From RI-153 sp963721725 (GTDB taxonomy: Bacteria; Chloroflexota; Anaerolineae; Caldilineales; Caldilineaceae), in NCBI GenBank assembly GCA_963721725.1, contig CAVRLX010000006.1, positions 124,001 through 188,000 on the forward strand: DNA of 64,000 nt. Direction: 5' to 3'. A program made the translations under genes and the position numbers. Within the stretch, counting starts at the first letter, position 1. Every line of letters begins with the position of its first letter. Under the pieces are notes generated by a model, which saw only the letters and a program-made list of their open reading frames with translations, was not told the origin of the DNA and did no database searches. Of this stretch, positions 26,024 through 34,056 are shown piece after piece.

Positions 26024-26825
26024 TCATGACACAAGCAGGGTTTTCACAAAAGCGATATCTTCGGCGATCAGCCGGTCCACGCTCTGTTCGTCGCTGTACT
26101 CGGCGGTGAGGCAGAGCGGACCGGTGTAGCGCATGGCCTTGAGCTTTGCCAATACGCGCTGGCCATGATGCACGCCCCTGCCGCCCTGATGTCCAATAGA
26201 CTTTCCACTCGGCCAGCGCTGCTTCGGGGCCGCTGCTGCGCCGCCAATAGCCATTTTTCAAATTGACCATGCAGAGATGAGACGCCACCACATCCAGCGC
26301 GGCGTCTGCGTCCATACCCTCCAAAGCGTTGTGGGCAGCATCCCAAATGATGCCCACAAACCGCGGATCGTAGCGTTCCACCAGCCGATGTAGCCCCAGT
26401 TCATGCACCCCCACAAATGTGCCATAGTGGTTTTGGATGCCCAATTGCACACCATACTGCGCGCACAGAGGCAGCGCCGCCTCAAGTTGACGGTGCGCCA
26501 GGGCTTCGGCGTCCCGATCGGAGAGGCCATGCCGCCGAAACATGACACGGTTCATGCCTACCCCGGCCGCGGCACAGGTAGCATAGAGCCGCTCGTCGTC
26601 CAGCGGCAGATCGGCGGCAACGTTGAGAACCTGCACACCATGCTCGGCGAAAATCGCCACGGCTGCGGGCAGGTCGCGTTCGATGGAGTCAGGTTGGCAG
26701 GGGAAGCCAGGGCGCACCGGCAGTTCAACGGCATCAAAGCCCAGGCCGGCCACATGGGCGGCCACCTCGGCCAGGGTGAGCGCTTTCCAGGGTTTAACGA
26801 ATACGGAGAGAAGGTTGGTTGTCAT
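26024..26825 (-). CDS. Sugar phosphate isomerase/epimerase, TIM barrel (one frameshift near 26175)
   Basis: A xylose-isomerase-like TIM-barrel protein of about 267 residues. The main frame starts TTNLLSVFVKPWKALTLAEVAAHVAGLGFDAVELPVRPG and includes QLGIQNHYGTFVG, VGIIWDAAHNALEG and HLCMVNLKNGYW. After WTSGRQG the frame shifts to VHHGQRVLAKLKAMRYTGPLCLTAEYSDEQSVDRL and ends at TGA 26024-26026. A one-base error in a GGCGGCAGGGGCG stretch explains the break. Its stop abuts the mcrB GTG. It likely belongs to the sugar catabolic genes rather than to the restriction system. Confidence 0.75.
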
Positions 26826-26847
26826 GGTTGCACCGTTGGGGTATTGG

Positions 26848-26926
26848 GTAGGGGCACGAGGTGGGCGGGATATTGGGAATTTCAGGAAATAACGGAGCAT
26901 CCTCCCCGCCCACCTCGTGCCCCTAC
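26848..26926. repeat. Long inverted repeat of the GTAGGGGCACG...CGTGCCCCTAC type
   Basis: A 22-23 base arm at 26848-26870 (beginning GTAGGGGCACGAGGTGGGCG) pairs with 26903-26926, with a 32-base loop. Such palindromes ending in TAGGGGCACG are dispersed in many cyanobacterial and Chloroflexi genomes. It separates the isomerase gene from the isochorismatase remnant. Confidence 0.8.
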
Positions 26927-27195
26927 AAATCTGCACTGGTCGTTGTGGGACACCAGAAGCGCTCGATGTAGCCGATGACGAGGGCGGTGCCTTCGTCGTG
27001 GGCAACATAGGGACGCATGGCCGGGTTGTACATGGTGTCGGTGAGATCGCGCACGAGGGCAATGTCCACGCCCCAGCGCACCATCTGTTTGATGGCGAAC
27101 GAACGGCGTAAGACGCACATGTTGGTATGCACGCCCAGGATGAGCACCTGGGTAATGCCCTGTTGTTGCAAAAAGCTATAGATCTCGCCGCCGCC
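26923..27195 (-). pseudogene. Isochorismatase-like cysteine hydrolase, N-terminally truncated
   Basis: The minus strand encodes EIYSFLQQQGITQVLILGVHTNMCVLRRSFAIKQM and ALVRDLTDTMYNPAMRPYVAHDEGTALVIGYIERFWCP. This is the C-terminal half of an isochorismatase-superfamily hydrolase, and the cysteine in TNMCVL is the nucleophile. The N-terminal half with the catalytic Asp and Lys is missing; sequence beyond about 27195 does not continue the family in any frame. The break is next to a long inverted repeat and a divergent aldo/keto reductase gene, so it looks like a deletion scar. Confidence 0.72.
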
Positions 27196-27399
27196 ACCTC
27201 TAGGCTATCAAAGAAACGGCAAAAAAACGAGTTATTGAGATCGAATTCGCCTGAAAAGAGAGACCCTTCGTGCGAAAAACCATGCACCCCTTTTTGTGGA
27301 CAAGTTGACGACGTAGGGCCGATGGTCTATGCTCACAGATGCGAGCTATCTATCCCACCGAGGCAGCGTGTTGCCTCTTCCCAAGTGAAAGGTGATTCC

Positions 27400-28362
27400 A
27401 TGACAGACGCCATTGAACGAAATGCTGGCGGCGTGCCTGTGCGCGAGTTGGGCAAAACCGGAGTAAACGTATCCATTATCGGTTTCGGCGGCGGACATTT
27501 CATCCGACCGACGATTGATGAAGCGATGTCTGTGCGCCTCGTACAGACGGCGATTGATGAGGGAGTGGATTTTATCGACACAGCCTGGGAATATCACGGG
27601 GGCGAATCGGAGCGCCGTATGGGCCTCGCCCTCCAGGGGCGGCGCGACCGGGTGACCTTGATGACGAAAGTCTGTGCGCGAGATCGAAAAACGGCAGAAG
27701 CACAACTACATGATAGCCTGACCCGCCTTCAAACGGAGACCATTGATCTCTGGCAGTTCCACGAGGTCAATTACGACAACGACCCCGAGTGGATCTTTCG
27801 GGCAGAGGGGGCGATTGAGGCGGCGTTGGCGGCGCGCCAGGCCGGCAAGATCCGCTTCATCGGCTTCACCGGCCACAAAAGCCCGCACATTATGCACAAA
27901 ATGTTGGCCCAAGACTTTGAGTGGGACACCTGCCAGATGCCGATTAACGTGGTGGACGCCCACTTTCGCAGCTTTCAGATCGAAGTGCTGCCCGAACTGG
28001 TGCGCCGTGGTATCGCGCCCATCGGCATGAAAAGCCTGGGCGGGGCCGGGCAATTGGTCACCGGGCTGGGCTTGACCGCACAGCAGAGCCGCCGCTATGC
28101 CCTTTCGTTGCCGATTAGCACTCTGGTCTGTGGCATTGAATCGCTGGATAACCTGCATCAAGATGTGGAGATTGCACGTAGCTTTGTGCCCATGACCGCA
28201 CAAGAACAGGACGAACTGCGCGCCGCCGTCTATGAAGAGGCCAGCGATGGTCGCCACGAGTGGTTCAAAAGCACCCAATACTTTGATTCACAGTTTCACC
28301 GCGACCAGCATGGCTTCCCACCGATTGGGGTGGTGAATCAACCGGCCCGTGCCAAAGCATAA
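27400..28362 (+). CDS. Aldo/keto reductase
   Basis: A 320-residue AKR-family protein. The catalytic residues appear in DFIDTAWEYHGG (Asp, Tyr), VTLMTKVCAR (Lys) and DLWQFHEVNYD (His). The C-terminal half GMKSLGGAGQLVTGLGLTAQQSRRYALSLPISTLVCGI matches the predicted-oxidoreductase branch often found next to sugar isomerases. No C-terminal ferredoxin domain is present. ATG 27400 has AAAGGTGATTCC upstream; the longer in-frame extension to 27127 crosses the isochorismatase remnant and is not real. It opens the plus-strand catabolic gene series. Confidence 0.85.
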   Translation: MTDAIERNAGGVPVRELGKTGVNVSIIGFGGGHFIRPTIDEAMSVRLVQTAIDEGVDFIDTAWEYHGGESERRMGLALQGRRDRVTLMTKVCARDRKTAEAQLHDSLTRLQTETIDLWQFHEVNYDNDPEWIFRAEGAIEAALAARQAGKIRFIGFTGHKSPHIMHKMLAQDFEWDTCQMPINVVDAHFRSFQIEVLPELVRRGIAPIGMKSLGGAGQLVTGLGLTAQQSRRYALSLPISTLVCGIESLDNLHQDVEIARSFVPMTAQEQDELRAAVYEEASDGRHEWFKSTQYFDSQFHRDQHGFPPIGVVNQPARAKA

Positions 28363-28518
28363 AAAAGGTAGACCCACGTGCGGGCGTGAATCAACACGCC
28401 CGCACTTTCCCCTCTCCCACGTTCGCCCCGTTGTGGACCATTTTCCAATCGTCTCGTACAATAACCCTCACCGTCGTTACCCAATACCCCATCCCCGCAC
28501 CCACCCTAGGAGTTGCAC

Positions 28519-29295
28519 ATGGAATTTAGCATTTGTTCGTACAGCTTTCACCGCACCTTTGCTGCTGGCGAGATGGATATTTTTGAATATATCACTTGGT
28601 GTCATGAGAACGGCTTTACCCAGCTTGATCCGTGGATGAAACATCTGGAAGCCGGGCTGGAGAATCCTGCCTTTTTGGATACTGTGCTGGCGGCTGGCGA
28701 AAAGAGCAGCCTGCCCTTTGGCTGCATTGCCGTGGACGGTGCGCACATTTACGAAGCCAGCCAAGAAGCCCGCGATCACAACCGGCGCATGGCGCGCCGC
28801 TGGATCGACGTGGCCGACCGCCTGGGCGCAACCCAGGTTCGGATTGACGCGGGTGGTCCCGAAGAGATGACCGACGATATTTTCAGCATCATTGTCGAAG
28901 GATACAAGGCCGTGATTGACTACGCGCAAGGCCGTGACATTGAAGTGATTGTGGAAAATCACTGGGGACCGACCATGCACCCGGAAAATGTGGTGAAGAT
29001 TCTTGACGCTGTGGATGGGCTGGGGCTGCTCTTTGATACGAACAATTGGGCCGATGGAAAACAGGAAATGGCGTGGGAGATGTGTGCGCCCTATGCCAGT
29101 TTGACCCATGTCAAGACTTTCGAGTTTGACGAAGCCGGCAACGATCCCACGGTGGATCTGGCTAGGGCCATTCGGCTGCTTAAGGAGAGTGGCTATGCAG
29201 GCAGTTGGGGCGTGGAAAGCTGCCCCGTGGACGGCGACGAGCGCGCCGCCGGTGTGCAAACGTTGGCGTTGATCAAACGAGAGTTGGGAAGTTAG
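28519..29295 (+). CDS. Sugar phosphate isomerase/epimerase (TIM barrel)
   Basis: A 258-residue xylose-isomerase-like TIM-barrel protein. Candidate metal ligands are visible in EVIVENHWG (Glu), LLFDTNNWADG (Asp), LTHVKTFEFD (His) and GSWGVESCP (Glu). The protein begins MEFSICSYSFHRTFAAGEMDIFEYITWCHENGF, typical of this group. GGAG six bases before ATG 28519 sets the start. It is followed by a MocA-type dehydrogenase and a mannonate-dehydratase-like gene, an order usual for pathways that oxidise and dehydrate sugar acids. Confidence 0.85.
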   Translation: MEFSICSYSFHRTFAAGEMDIFEYITWCHENGFTQLDPWMKHLEAGLENPAFLDTVLAAGEKSSLPFGCIAVDGAHIYEASQEARDHNRRMARRWIDVADRLGATQVRIDAGGPEEMTDDIFSIIVEGYKAVIDYAQGRDIEVIVENHWGPTMHPENVVKILDAVDGLGLLFDTNNWADGKQEMAWEMCAPYASLTHVKTFEFDEAGNDPTVDLARAIRLLKESGYAGSWGVESCPVDGDERAAGVQTLALIKRELGS

Positions 29296-29328
29296 GGCGA
29301 ATTGCAAATTGCGAATTGCAATTCGCCC
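29295..29328. repeat. 13-bp hairpin between isomerase and dehydrogenase genes
   Basis: GGGCGAATTGCAA (29295-29307) is perfectly complementary to 29316-29328 with an 8-base loop. It begins at the last base of the isomerase stop and is likely an intercistronic RNA hairpin. Confidence 0.7.
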
Positions 29329-29360
29329 CTCACCATTCACATCACTTGAGGAGAGATACC

Positions 29361-30470
29361 TTGTCTATTCCAAGCAAAACCCGTGTTGGTGTCATCGGCG
29401 TCGGGCAAATTGGGAAATACCATTTGACCAACTACAGTGCCATGAACAATGTAGACGTGGTGGCGGTGGCAGATATTAATGAGGCGGAAGCGAGGCGGGT
29501 GGCCGATCAGTTCCGCATCCCCAATGTGTATACAAATTTCCGTGACCTCTTGGGCCGGGACGATATTGAAGCGGTGGATGTTTGCCTGCACAACAATTTT
29601 CACATGCCGATAACGGTGGCCGCGCTGGAGGCTGGCAAACATGTTTTCTGCGAGAAGCCCATGGCCGGGACCTATACTGACGCTGAGCGCATGTGGCAGA
29701 CGGCGCAGGCCACGGGCAAACAGTTGGGCATCCAAAACGTGATCTATTTTCAAAAAGAGACCCGCGCCGCCAAAGCGCTAATCGACGGCGGCCATCTGGG
29801 CAAGCTCTACCATGCGCGATCCATGGGACATCGCCGCCGCGGTCGCCCCTATGTGGATGGTTACGGCAGCCCCACCTTTGTGCAAAAGCAATTCTCCGGC
29901 GGCGGCGCGCTCTATGACATGGGCGTCTATCATATTTCCACCATGCTGCACATCTTGGGCAACCCTACGCCGGTTCGCATTGCCGGGCACACCTATCAAG
30001 AGACGGATATGGATGTGCGCCGCCGCGAGATAAGCCAATACAGTGTCGAGGAGTTGGGCGTCGGTTTTGTGCGCATGGAAAATAACGTCACGCTGGACAT
30101 TATCGAAGCCTGGGCCATTCACATGAACGCGTTTGAAGGCTCGTTTGTGGTGGGCAGCCAGGGTGGCGTGCGGCTGAATCCCTTTGGCTTCTTCCAGAGC
30201 ATAGGCGATCTGGACTTGGACGCCACCGCCGATCTGGATGCCTTTCTCTACCGGCGGCACAATGTCCACGAGGAGGGCGACGTTTTCGATGGCCCGCAAC
30301 AGCACTGGATCGCCACGTTACAAGGGCGGGTGGAGCCTATTCCCACGGGGGCGATTGCGCTGAACTGTATGCTGATTTCCGAAGGCATCTTCCTTTCCAC
30401 ACAGCTTGGCCGCGAGGTCACCGCGGACGAAGTGCGCGAGATGTCGAAGTCGACGGCGGTCACCGTTTGA
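29361..30470 (+). CDS. Gfo/Idh/MocA family oxidoreductase
   Basis: A 369-residue dehydrogenase with Rossmann motif VGVIGVGQIGKYH, AVADINEAEARRVA, the conserved CEKPMAGTYTDAE lysine motif, and FSGGGALYDMGVYHIST in the C-terminal domain. It probably oxidises a sugar or cyclitol with NAD(P). TTG 29361 is chosen because TTGAGGAGAGATACC directly precedes it and it starts the conserved domain; no ATG is suitably placed. It lies between a TIM-barrel isomerase and the mannonate-dehydratase-like gene. Confidence 0.85.
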   Translation: MSIPSKTRVGVIGVGQIGKYHLTNYSAMNNVDVVAVADINEAEARRVADQFRIPNVYTNFRDLLGRDDIEAVDVCLHNNFHMPITVAALEAGKHVFCEKPMAGTYTDAERMWQTAQATGKQLGIQNVIYFQKETRAAKALIDGGHLGKLYHARSMGHRRRGRPYVDGYGSPTFVQKQFSGGGALYDMGVYHISTMLHILGNPTPVRIAGHTYQETDMDVRRREISQYSVEELGVGFVRMENNVTLDIIEAWAIHMNAFEGSFVVGSQGGVRLNPFGFFQSIGDLDLDATADLDAFLYRRHNVHEEGDVFDGPQQHWIATLQGRVEPIPTGAIALNCMLISEGIFLSTQLGREVTADEVREMSKSTAVTV

Positions 30471-30497
30471 AGCCTGTTGAATCAAGGAGAGTCATCT

Positions 30498-31553
30498 GTG
30501 AAACTAGGTCTTGGTCTTTATCGTTCGATGCTGACGGAACAAAATTTTCGCTTTGCCAAGCAGGCGGGAGTCACCCATTTGGTGGTTCATCTCACCGACT
30601 ATTTTCGCAACGCCGATAGTTTGTCTACAGCCACGGCGGGCGATGCCTGGGGGATGGCGGACCCCACGCCGTGGAGTTATGAAGATCTTCAATCGCTGAC
30701 GGACGCCGTGCGCGCCGCCGGGCTGGAAGTGGCGGCGCTGGAGAATTTCAACCCGGCCCACTGGTACGATGTGCTCTTGGACGGCCCGCGCAAGGCAGAA
30801 CAATTGGAGTATCTCAAGAGTCTGATCCGCAACATGGGGCGTGTGGGGATTGGCTTCATGGGCTACAACTTTAGCATTGCCGGGGTGTGGGGGCGCACGG
30901 AAACCCGCGCGCGTGGCGATGCGCCCTCGGTGGGCTACATTGCCGCCGATGCCCCCGCCGAGACGCCCATCCCGCGCGGTCAGGTCTGGAATATGATCTA
31001 TGACGCCAACGCACCCGAAGGCACAGTCGGCCCCATTGGCGACGACGAGATGTGGCAGCGCATGGAGGGCTTTCTCAACGAGTTAGTCCCGGTGGCCGAG
31101 GAGGCTGGGGTGATGCTGGCCCTGCATCCCGACGATCCGCCCTTTCCCAGCCTGCGCGGCGCGGCCCGGCTGATCCACCAACCCGACCGCTATCAGCGCG
31201 TGTTGGATATGGTCCCCAGCCGCGCCAACGGCCTGGAATTCTGCCTGGGCACGCTGGCCGAAATGCCGGGCAGCGATATCTACGCCGTGGCCGAGCATTA
31301 TAGTAAACAGGGGAAAATTGGCTATGTCCACTGCCGCAATGTAGAGGGGAAATTGCCCAACTACCGCGAGGTTTTCATTGATGAGGGCGATGTGGATATG
31401 ATCCGCGTATTGCGCATTCTGCACGAAAACGGCTTTGACGGCGTGGTCATCCCCGACCACACGCCGCAGATGGCCTGCGATGCGCCCTGGCATGCCGGCA
31501 TGGCCTATGCGCTGGGCTGGCTGCGTGCCGTCTTCACCATGATCGGCGCGTAA
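30498..31553 (+). CDS. Mannonate dehydratase-like protein (UxuA family)
   Basis: A 351-residue protein resembling D-mannonate dehydratase, which forms 2-keto-3-deoxygluconate. Diagnostic segments are NMGRVGIGFMGYNFSIAGVWGRT, VMLALHPDDPPFPSLRGAAR, KIGYVHCRNVEGKLPNYREVFIDEGDVDM and GVVIPDHTPQM; the His, Asp and Cys in these segments form the metal site in the family. GTG 30498 follows AAGGAGAGTCATCT. It ends the operon of isomerase, dehydrogenase and dehydratase, supporting a hexuronate or related sugar-acid route; the sequence is divergent enough that a different sugar acid is possible. Confidence 0.8.
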   Translation: MKLGLGLYRSMLTEQNFRFAKQAGVTHLVVHLTDYFRNADSLSTATAGDAWGMADPTPWSYEDLQSLTDAVRAAGLEVAALENFNPAHWYDVLLDGPRKAEQLEYLKSLIRNMGRVGIGFMGYNFSIAGVWGRTETRARGDAPSVGYIAADAPAETPIPRGQVWNMIYDANAPEGTVGPIGDDEMWQRMEGFLNELVPVAEEAGVMLALHPDDPPFPSLRGAARLIHQPDRYQRVLDMVPSRANGLEFCLGTLAEMPGSDIYAVAEHYSKQGKIGYVHCRNVEGKLPNYREVFIDEGDVDMIRVLRILHENGFDGVVIPDHTPQMACDAPWHAGMAYALGWLRAVFTMIGA

Positions 31554-31652
31554 TCAGCCAGACAAAGGTGGCACGGTGAAGAGAAGATCACTTTGCCACT
31601 TCTTCACCTTTTATTGACGTCCAAAGCCACCGTATCCATCCAAGGGGGAACC

Positions 31653-32612
31653 ATGTCGATTCAACACAAAAGTGGTCAGTCGCCGTTTGTATTTCGCTAT
31701 CGAGACGATCTGCGCACGCTGCCTGCCGCAGCCAGCGTTCAGGAAACAAAGCTACACGGCGGTTTTGCGCTGGATCGCACCGCTGCCGAGGGGGCGATCT
31801 ACTATGGGATGCCCGATTGCGGACTGATGCGGGTGAGCGCCGATCTGACGCGCCAGGAGATTTTGCCACTGCCCGCAGAGCTACACTCGGCCAACTTTCA
31901 CAGCACGAAGTTGGCTGAGTTTGACGGCAAGCGACGGTTGATTATGGCGGCCAACAACGATGCGTTGGTGGCGATCTTGACGTTGGATGGGGCGTTGGAT
32001 TTCATTCTGCCCAGACCTCTGTTTGAGGAATACGCAGCGGCGGAGACCCCCTTCCGCCCGACGGACACCGTGTTGGCGGCCGATCAGCTTTTTGTGGCCG
32101 ATGGCTATGGTGCGAATTATATTGCCACAGCCGATCTACACGACCACACATGGACAGGGCTGTTTGGGGGCAAAACGCAAGATGCCGATCATCATGGCCT
32201 GTTTGGCACGGCCCATGGCATCGCCCGCTTGCCCACGGAGGATCAATTGGTGATTGCGGATCGGCCCCATTCGCGGCTGGAGATCTACAGCTTTGGAGGC
32301 GAATTTAACCGTTCGTATCCGTTGCCAGCGGGGTCACGTCCGTGTGGCATCGACTATATCCAATGGCAAGATCGCTGGCTGGCTGTGGTGGGAAGCCTGG
32401 ATGCGCCTGAAGCGGGTCGCCCTGCGCCCATCTACATTTTAGATGGTCTTACCCACGAGTTGCTCTCCACCGTGCGCCCCAAAGAGGATCTAGGCATCGA
32501 ACGCGCCGATCACCTGCACAACGTGATCTGGTACAGCAACGGGGAGCAACTCTATCTGATCTGCCAGAGTTGGAACCCAGGCTTCTATTTTGTCTTGGGG
32601 TTGGAGGGGTGA
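31653..32612 (+). CDS. Beta-propeller (NHL/SMP30-like) protein
   Basis: A 319-residue protein with repeated four-strand units: SADLTRQEILPLP, LVAILTLDGALDFILPRPL, QLFVADGYGANYIATADLHDHTW, GTAHGIARLPTEDQLVIADRPHSRLEIYSFGGEF and GIDYIQWQDRWLAVVGSLD. The GxxLxVADxxNxRI-like pattern points to a six-bladed NHL or gluconolactonase-like propeller. It has no signal peptide. AAGGGGGAACC before ATG 31653 is a strong ribosome site. It follows the sugar-acid operon by 100 bases, so a lactonase or sugar-binding role is plausible but unproven. Confidence 0.65.
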   Translation: MSIQHKSGQSPFVFRYRDDLRTLPAAASVQETKLHGGFALDRTAAEGAIYYGMPDCGLMRVSADLTRQEILPLPAELHSANFHSTKLAEFDGKRRLIMAANNDALVAILTLDGALDFILPRPLFEEYAAAETPFRPTDTVLAADQLFVADGYGANYIATADLHDHTWTGLFGGKTQDADHHGLFGTAHGIARLPTEDQLVIADRPHSRLEIYSFGGEFNRSYPLPAGSRPCGIDYIQWQDRWLAVVGSLDAPEAGRPAPIYILDGLTHELLSTVRPKEDLGIERADHLHNVIWYSNGEQLYLICQSWNPGFYFVLGLEG

Positions 32613-32645
32613 ATAGAGAAGCAAGCGGGAAGAAGAAAGCGTGAA

Positions 32646-32691
32646 AAAGAGAGAATGAAGAATCAAAAATTTGATTCTTCATTCTCTCTTT
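32646..32691. terminator. Bidirectional terminator
   Basis: The 22-base arms at 32646-32667 and 32670-32691 (inner AGAATCAAA and TTTGATTCT) are perfectly complementary, with a minimal AA centre. The stem is AT-rich and lies between the convergent propeller and desaturase genes. Confidence 0.75.
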
Positions 32692-32701
32692 AGGATTCGC
32701 T

Positions 32702-33742
32702 CTAAGCAGCCGAGGGCATGGCTTGGGCTTTGCTCAAACCGTCGCGGAAGGTGACGAGACGGTCGTTTTCTTCATCCCACAAGGTCAGATTGATGGTGCT
32801 GAGGCTGTTGGGGATGGTGAGATGTGCGACTTGCTGAAAGATGGGATTTTCATCGTGGCAGCGCTGCAAATTATAGTTAGGGATGCGCGGGCTGAGGTGA
32901 TGAATGTGGTGAAAGCCAATGTTGCCGCTGAACCACTGTAAAATCCGCGGCAGTTTATAATAGGAACTTCCCTGCATGGCAGCCAGCGTATAATTCCACT
33001 CTGGTGTATGTTCCCAATAGGTGTGCTCAAACTGATGTTGCACATAGAAGAGCCAAGTAGCCGCATTGCTGGCCACCAACATAATCGGCAACACCAGCGC
33101 CACCAGGGTATCGAACCCTAGCCAAAAACCGATGGCGCTCATCCAGCCTGCCAGCGCCAAGTTGGTCCACCAAACCGACGAGCGTTCGCCGTTATGCCAG
33201 TTTTCTTGCACGGTTAGGGGTAGACGCAGTAGGAAGAGAAAATAGAAGATTGGCCCGATTCCAAAGAGGAATACGGGGTTGCGAAAGATGCGGTAGATAA
33301 TACGCTTGGTCAGGGACGACTCTTTGTATTCTTCGATGGTCATGGTCCAAATGTCACCGATGCCGCGCTCTTCCAATTCAGCATGATGTGCATGATGAAC
33401 GGCATGACCTTTGCGCCAATATTTATAGGGCACAAAGGTGAGAACACTGCACGCCATGCCAATCACGTTGTTCAAGTTCTTGGGTTTTACAAAAGAATTG
33501 TGTCCACAGTCATGCTGGATGATGAAGATACGCATCAAAAACCCTGCGGCTGGAAATGCAAGCAATACGGTGAGCCAATACCCGATGCGCAAACTAAAAT
33601 ACATCAAAATACAGGTCAAAAAGAACCCACCAAAAGAATTGATAACCTGCCAGGTTGCCCTGCGCGTATCGGGTACGGTGTAGGGAACCACCAATCGTTG
33701 CCAGCCTTCAAACTCGGAAGGATGTTGTGCCTCAGAATTCAT
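32702..33742 (-). CDS. Fatty acid desaturase (delta-12/omega-6-like)
   Basis: A 346-residue membrane di-iron desaturase that introduces a double bond into acyl chains. The three histidine boxes are HDCGHNS, HAVHHAHH and HHIHHL. Four membrane segments surround them (for example NSFGGFFLTCILMYFSLRIGYW and IGPIFYFLFLLRLPL). ATG 33742 follows GAGGAAGATTGC; the in-frame region to 33817 is not conserved. It stands alone, convergent with the propeller gene and divergent from the KaiC-like gene. Confidence 0.92.
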   Translation of the reverse strand: MNSEAQHPSEFEGWQRLVVPYTVPDTRRATWQVINSFGGFFLTCILMYFSLRIGYWLTVLLAFPAAGFLMRIFIIQHDCGHNSFVKPKNLNNVIGMACSVLTFVPYKYWRKGHAVHHAHHAELEERGIGDIWTMTIEEYKESSLTKRIIYRIFRNPVFLFGIGPIFYFLFLLRLPLTVQENWHNGERSSVWWTNLALAGWMSAIGFWLGFDTLVALVLPIMLVASNAATWLFYVQHQFEHTYWEHTPEWNYTLAAMQGSSYYKLPRILQWFSGNIGFHHIHHLSPRIPNYNLQRCHDENPIFQQVAHLTIPNSLSTINLTLWDEENDRLVTFRDGLSKAQAMPSAA

Positions 33743-34056
33743 GCAATCTTCCTCTTTCAATAAAATGCGGATACGTTCAAACGAAATGGGCAAACGAGAT
33801 GGGACGGCACAACTCAAGCTGATTCATCCGAGAGACCTACTTCGAGGAGATGTTTTGCTTTGGATGTGCGATGGAAACAGCCCCTGCTAACCATACCATA
33901 GGGTTGGGCAAATCGGGAAAAGTCAGTAAAGTGTTCACCCATAATTCATATTTTTGCACAATGGTATAAAACTTCAACCGACCTTACAGTCATGTCCCAC
34001 CCATTTGTTGATAATGGGTCCAAGTATACTTTGATTCAAAAGACGGAGAGAGAACG
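33743..34056. other. Intergenic region between desaturase and KaiC-like genes
   Basis: This 314-base AT-richer divergent region should contain both promoters. Possible -10 boxes are TATAAA (about 33965) and TATACT (about 34025) on the plus strand, but neither has a convincing -35 at the right distance. No ORF or hairpin is apparent. Confidence 0.4.

Noticed and set aside
26024..26825. The isomerase upstream of mcrB as a part of the restriction system
   Set aside because: It is a typical sugar TIM-barrel protein; adjacency to mcrB appears incidental, although the genes touch.
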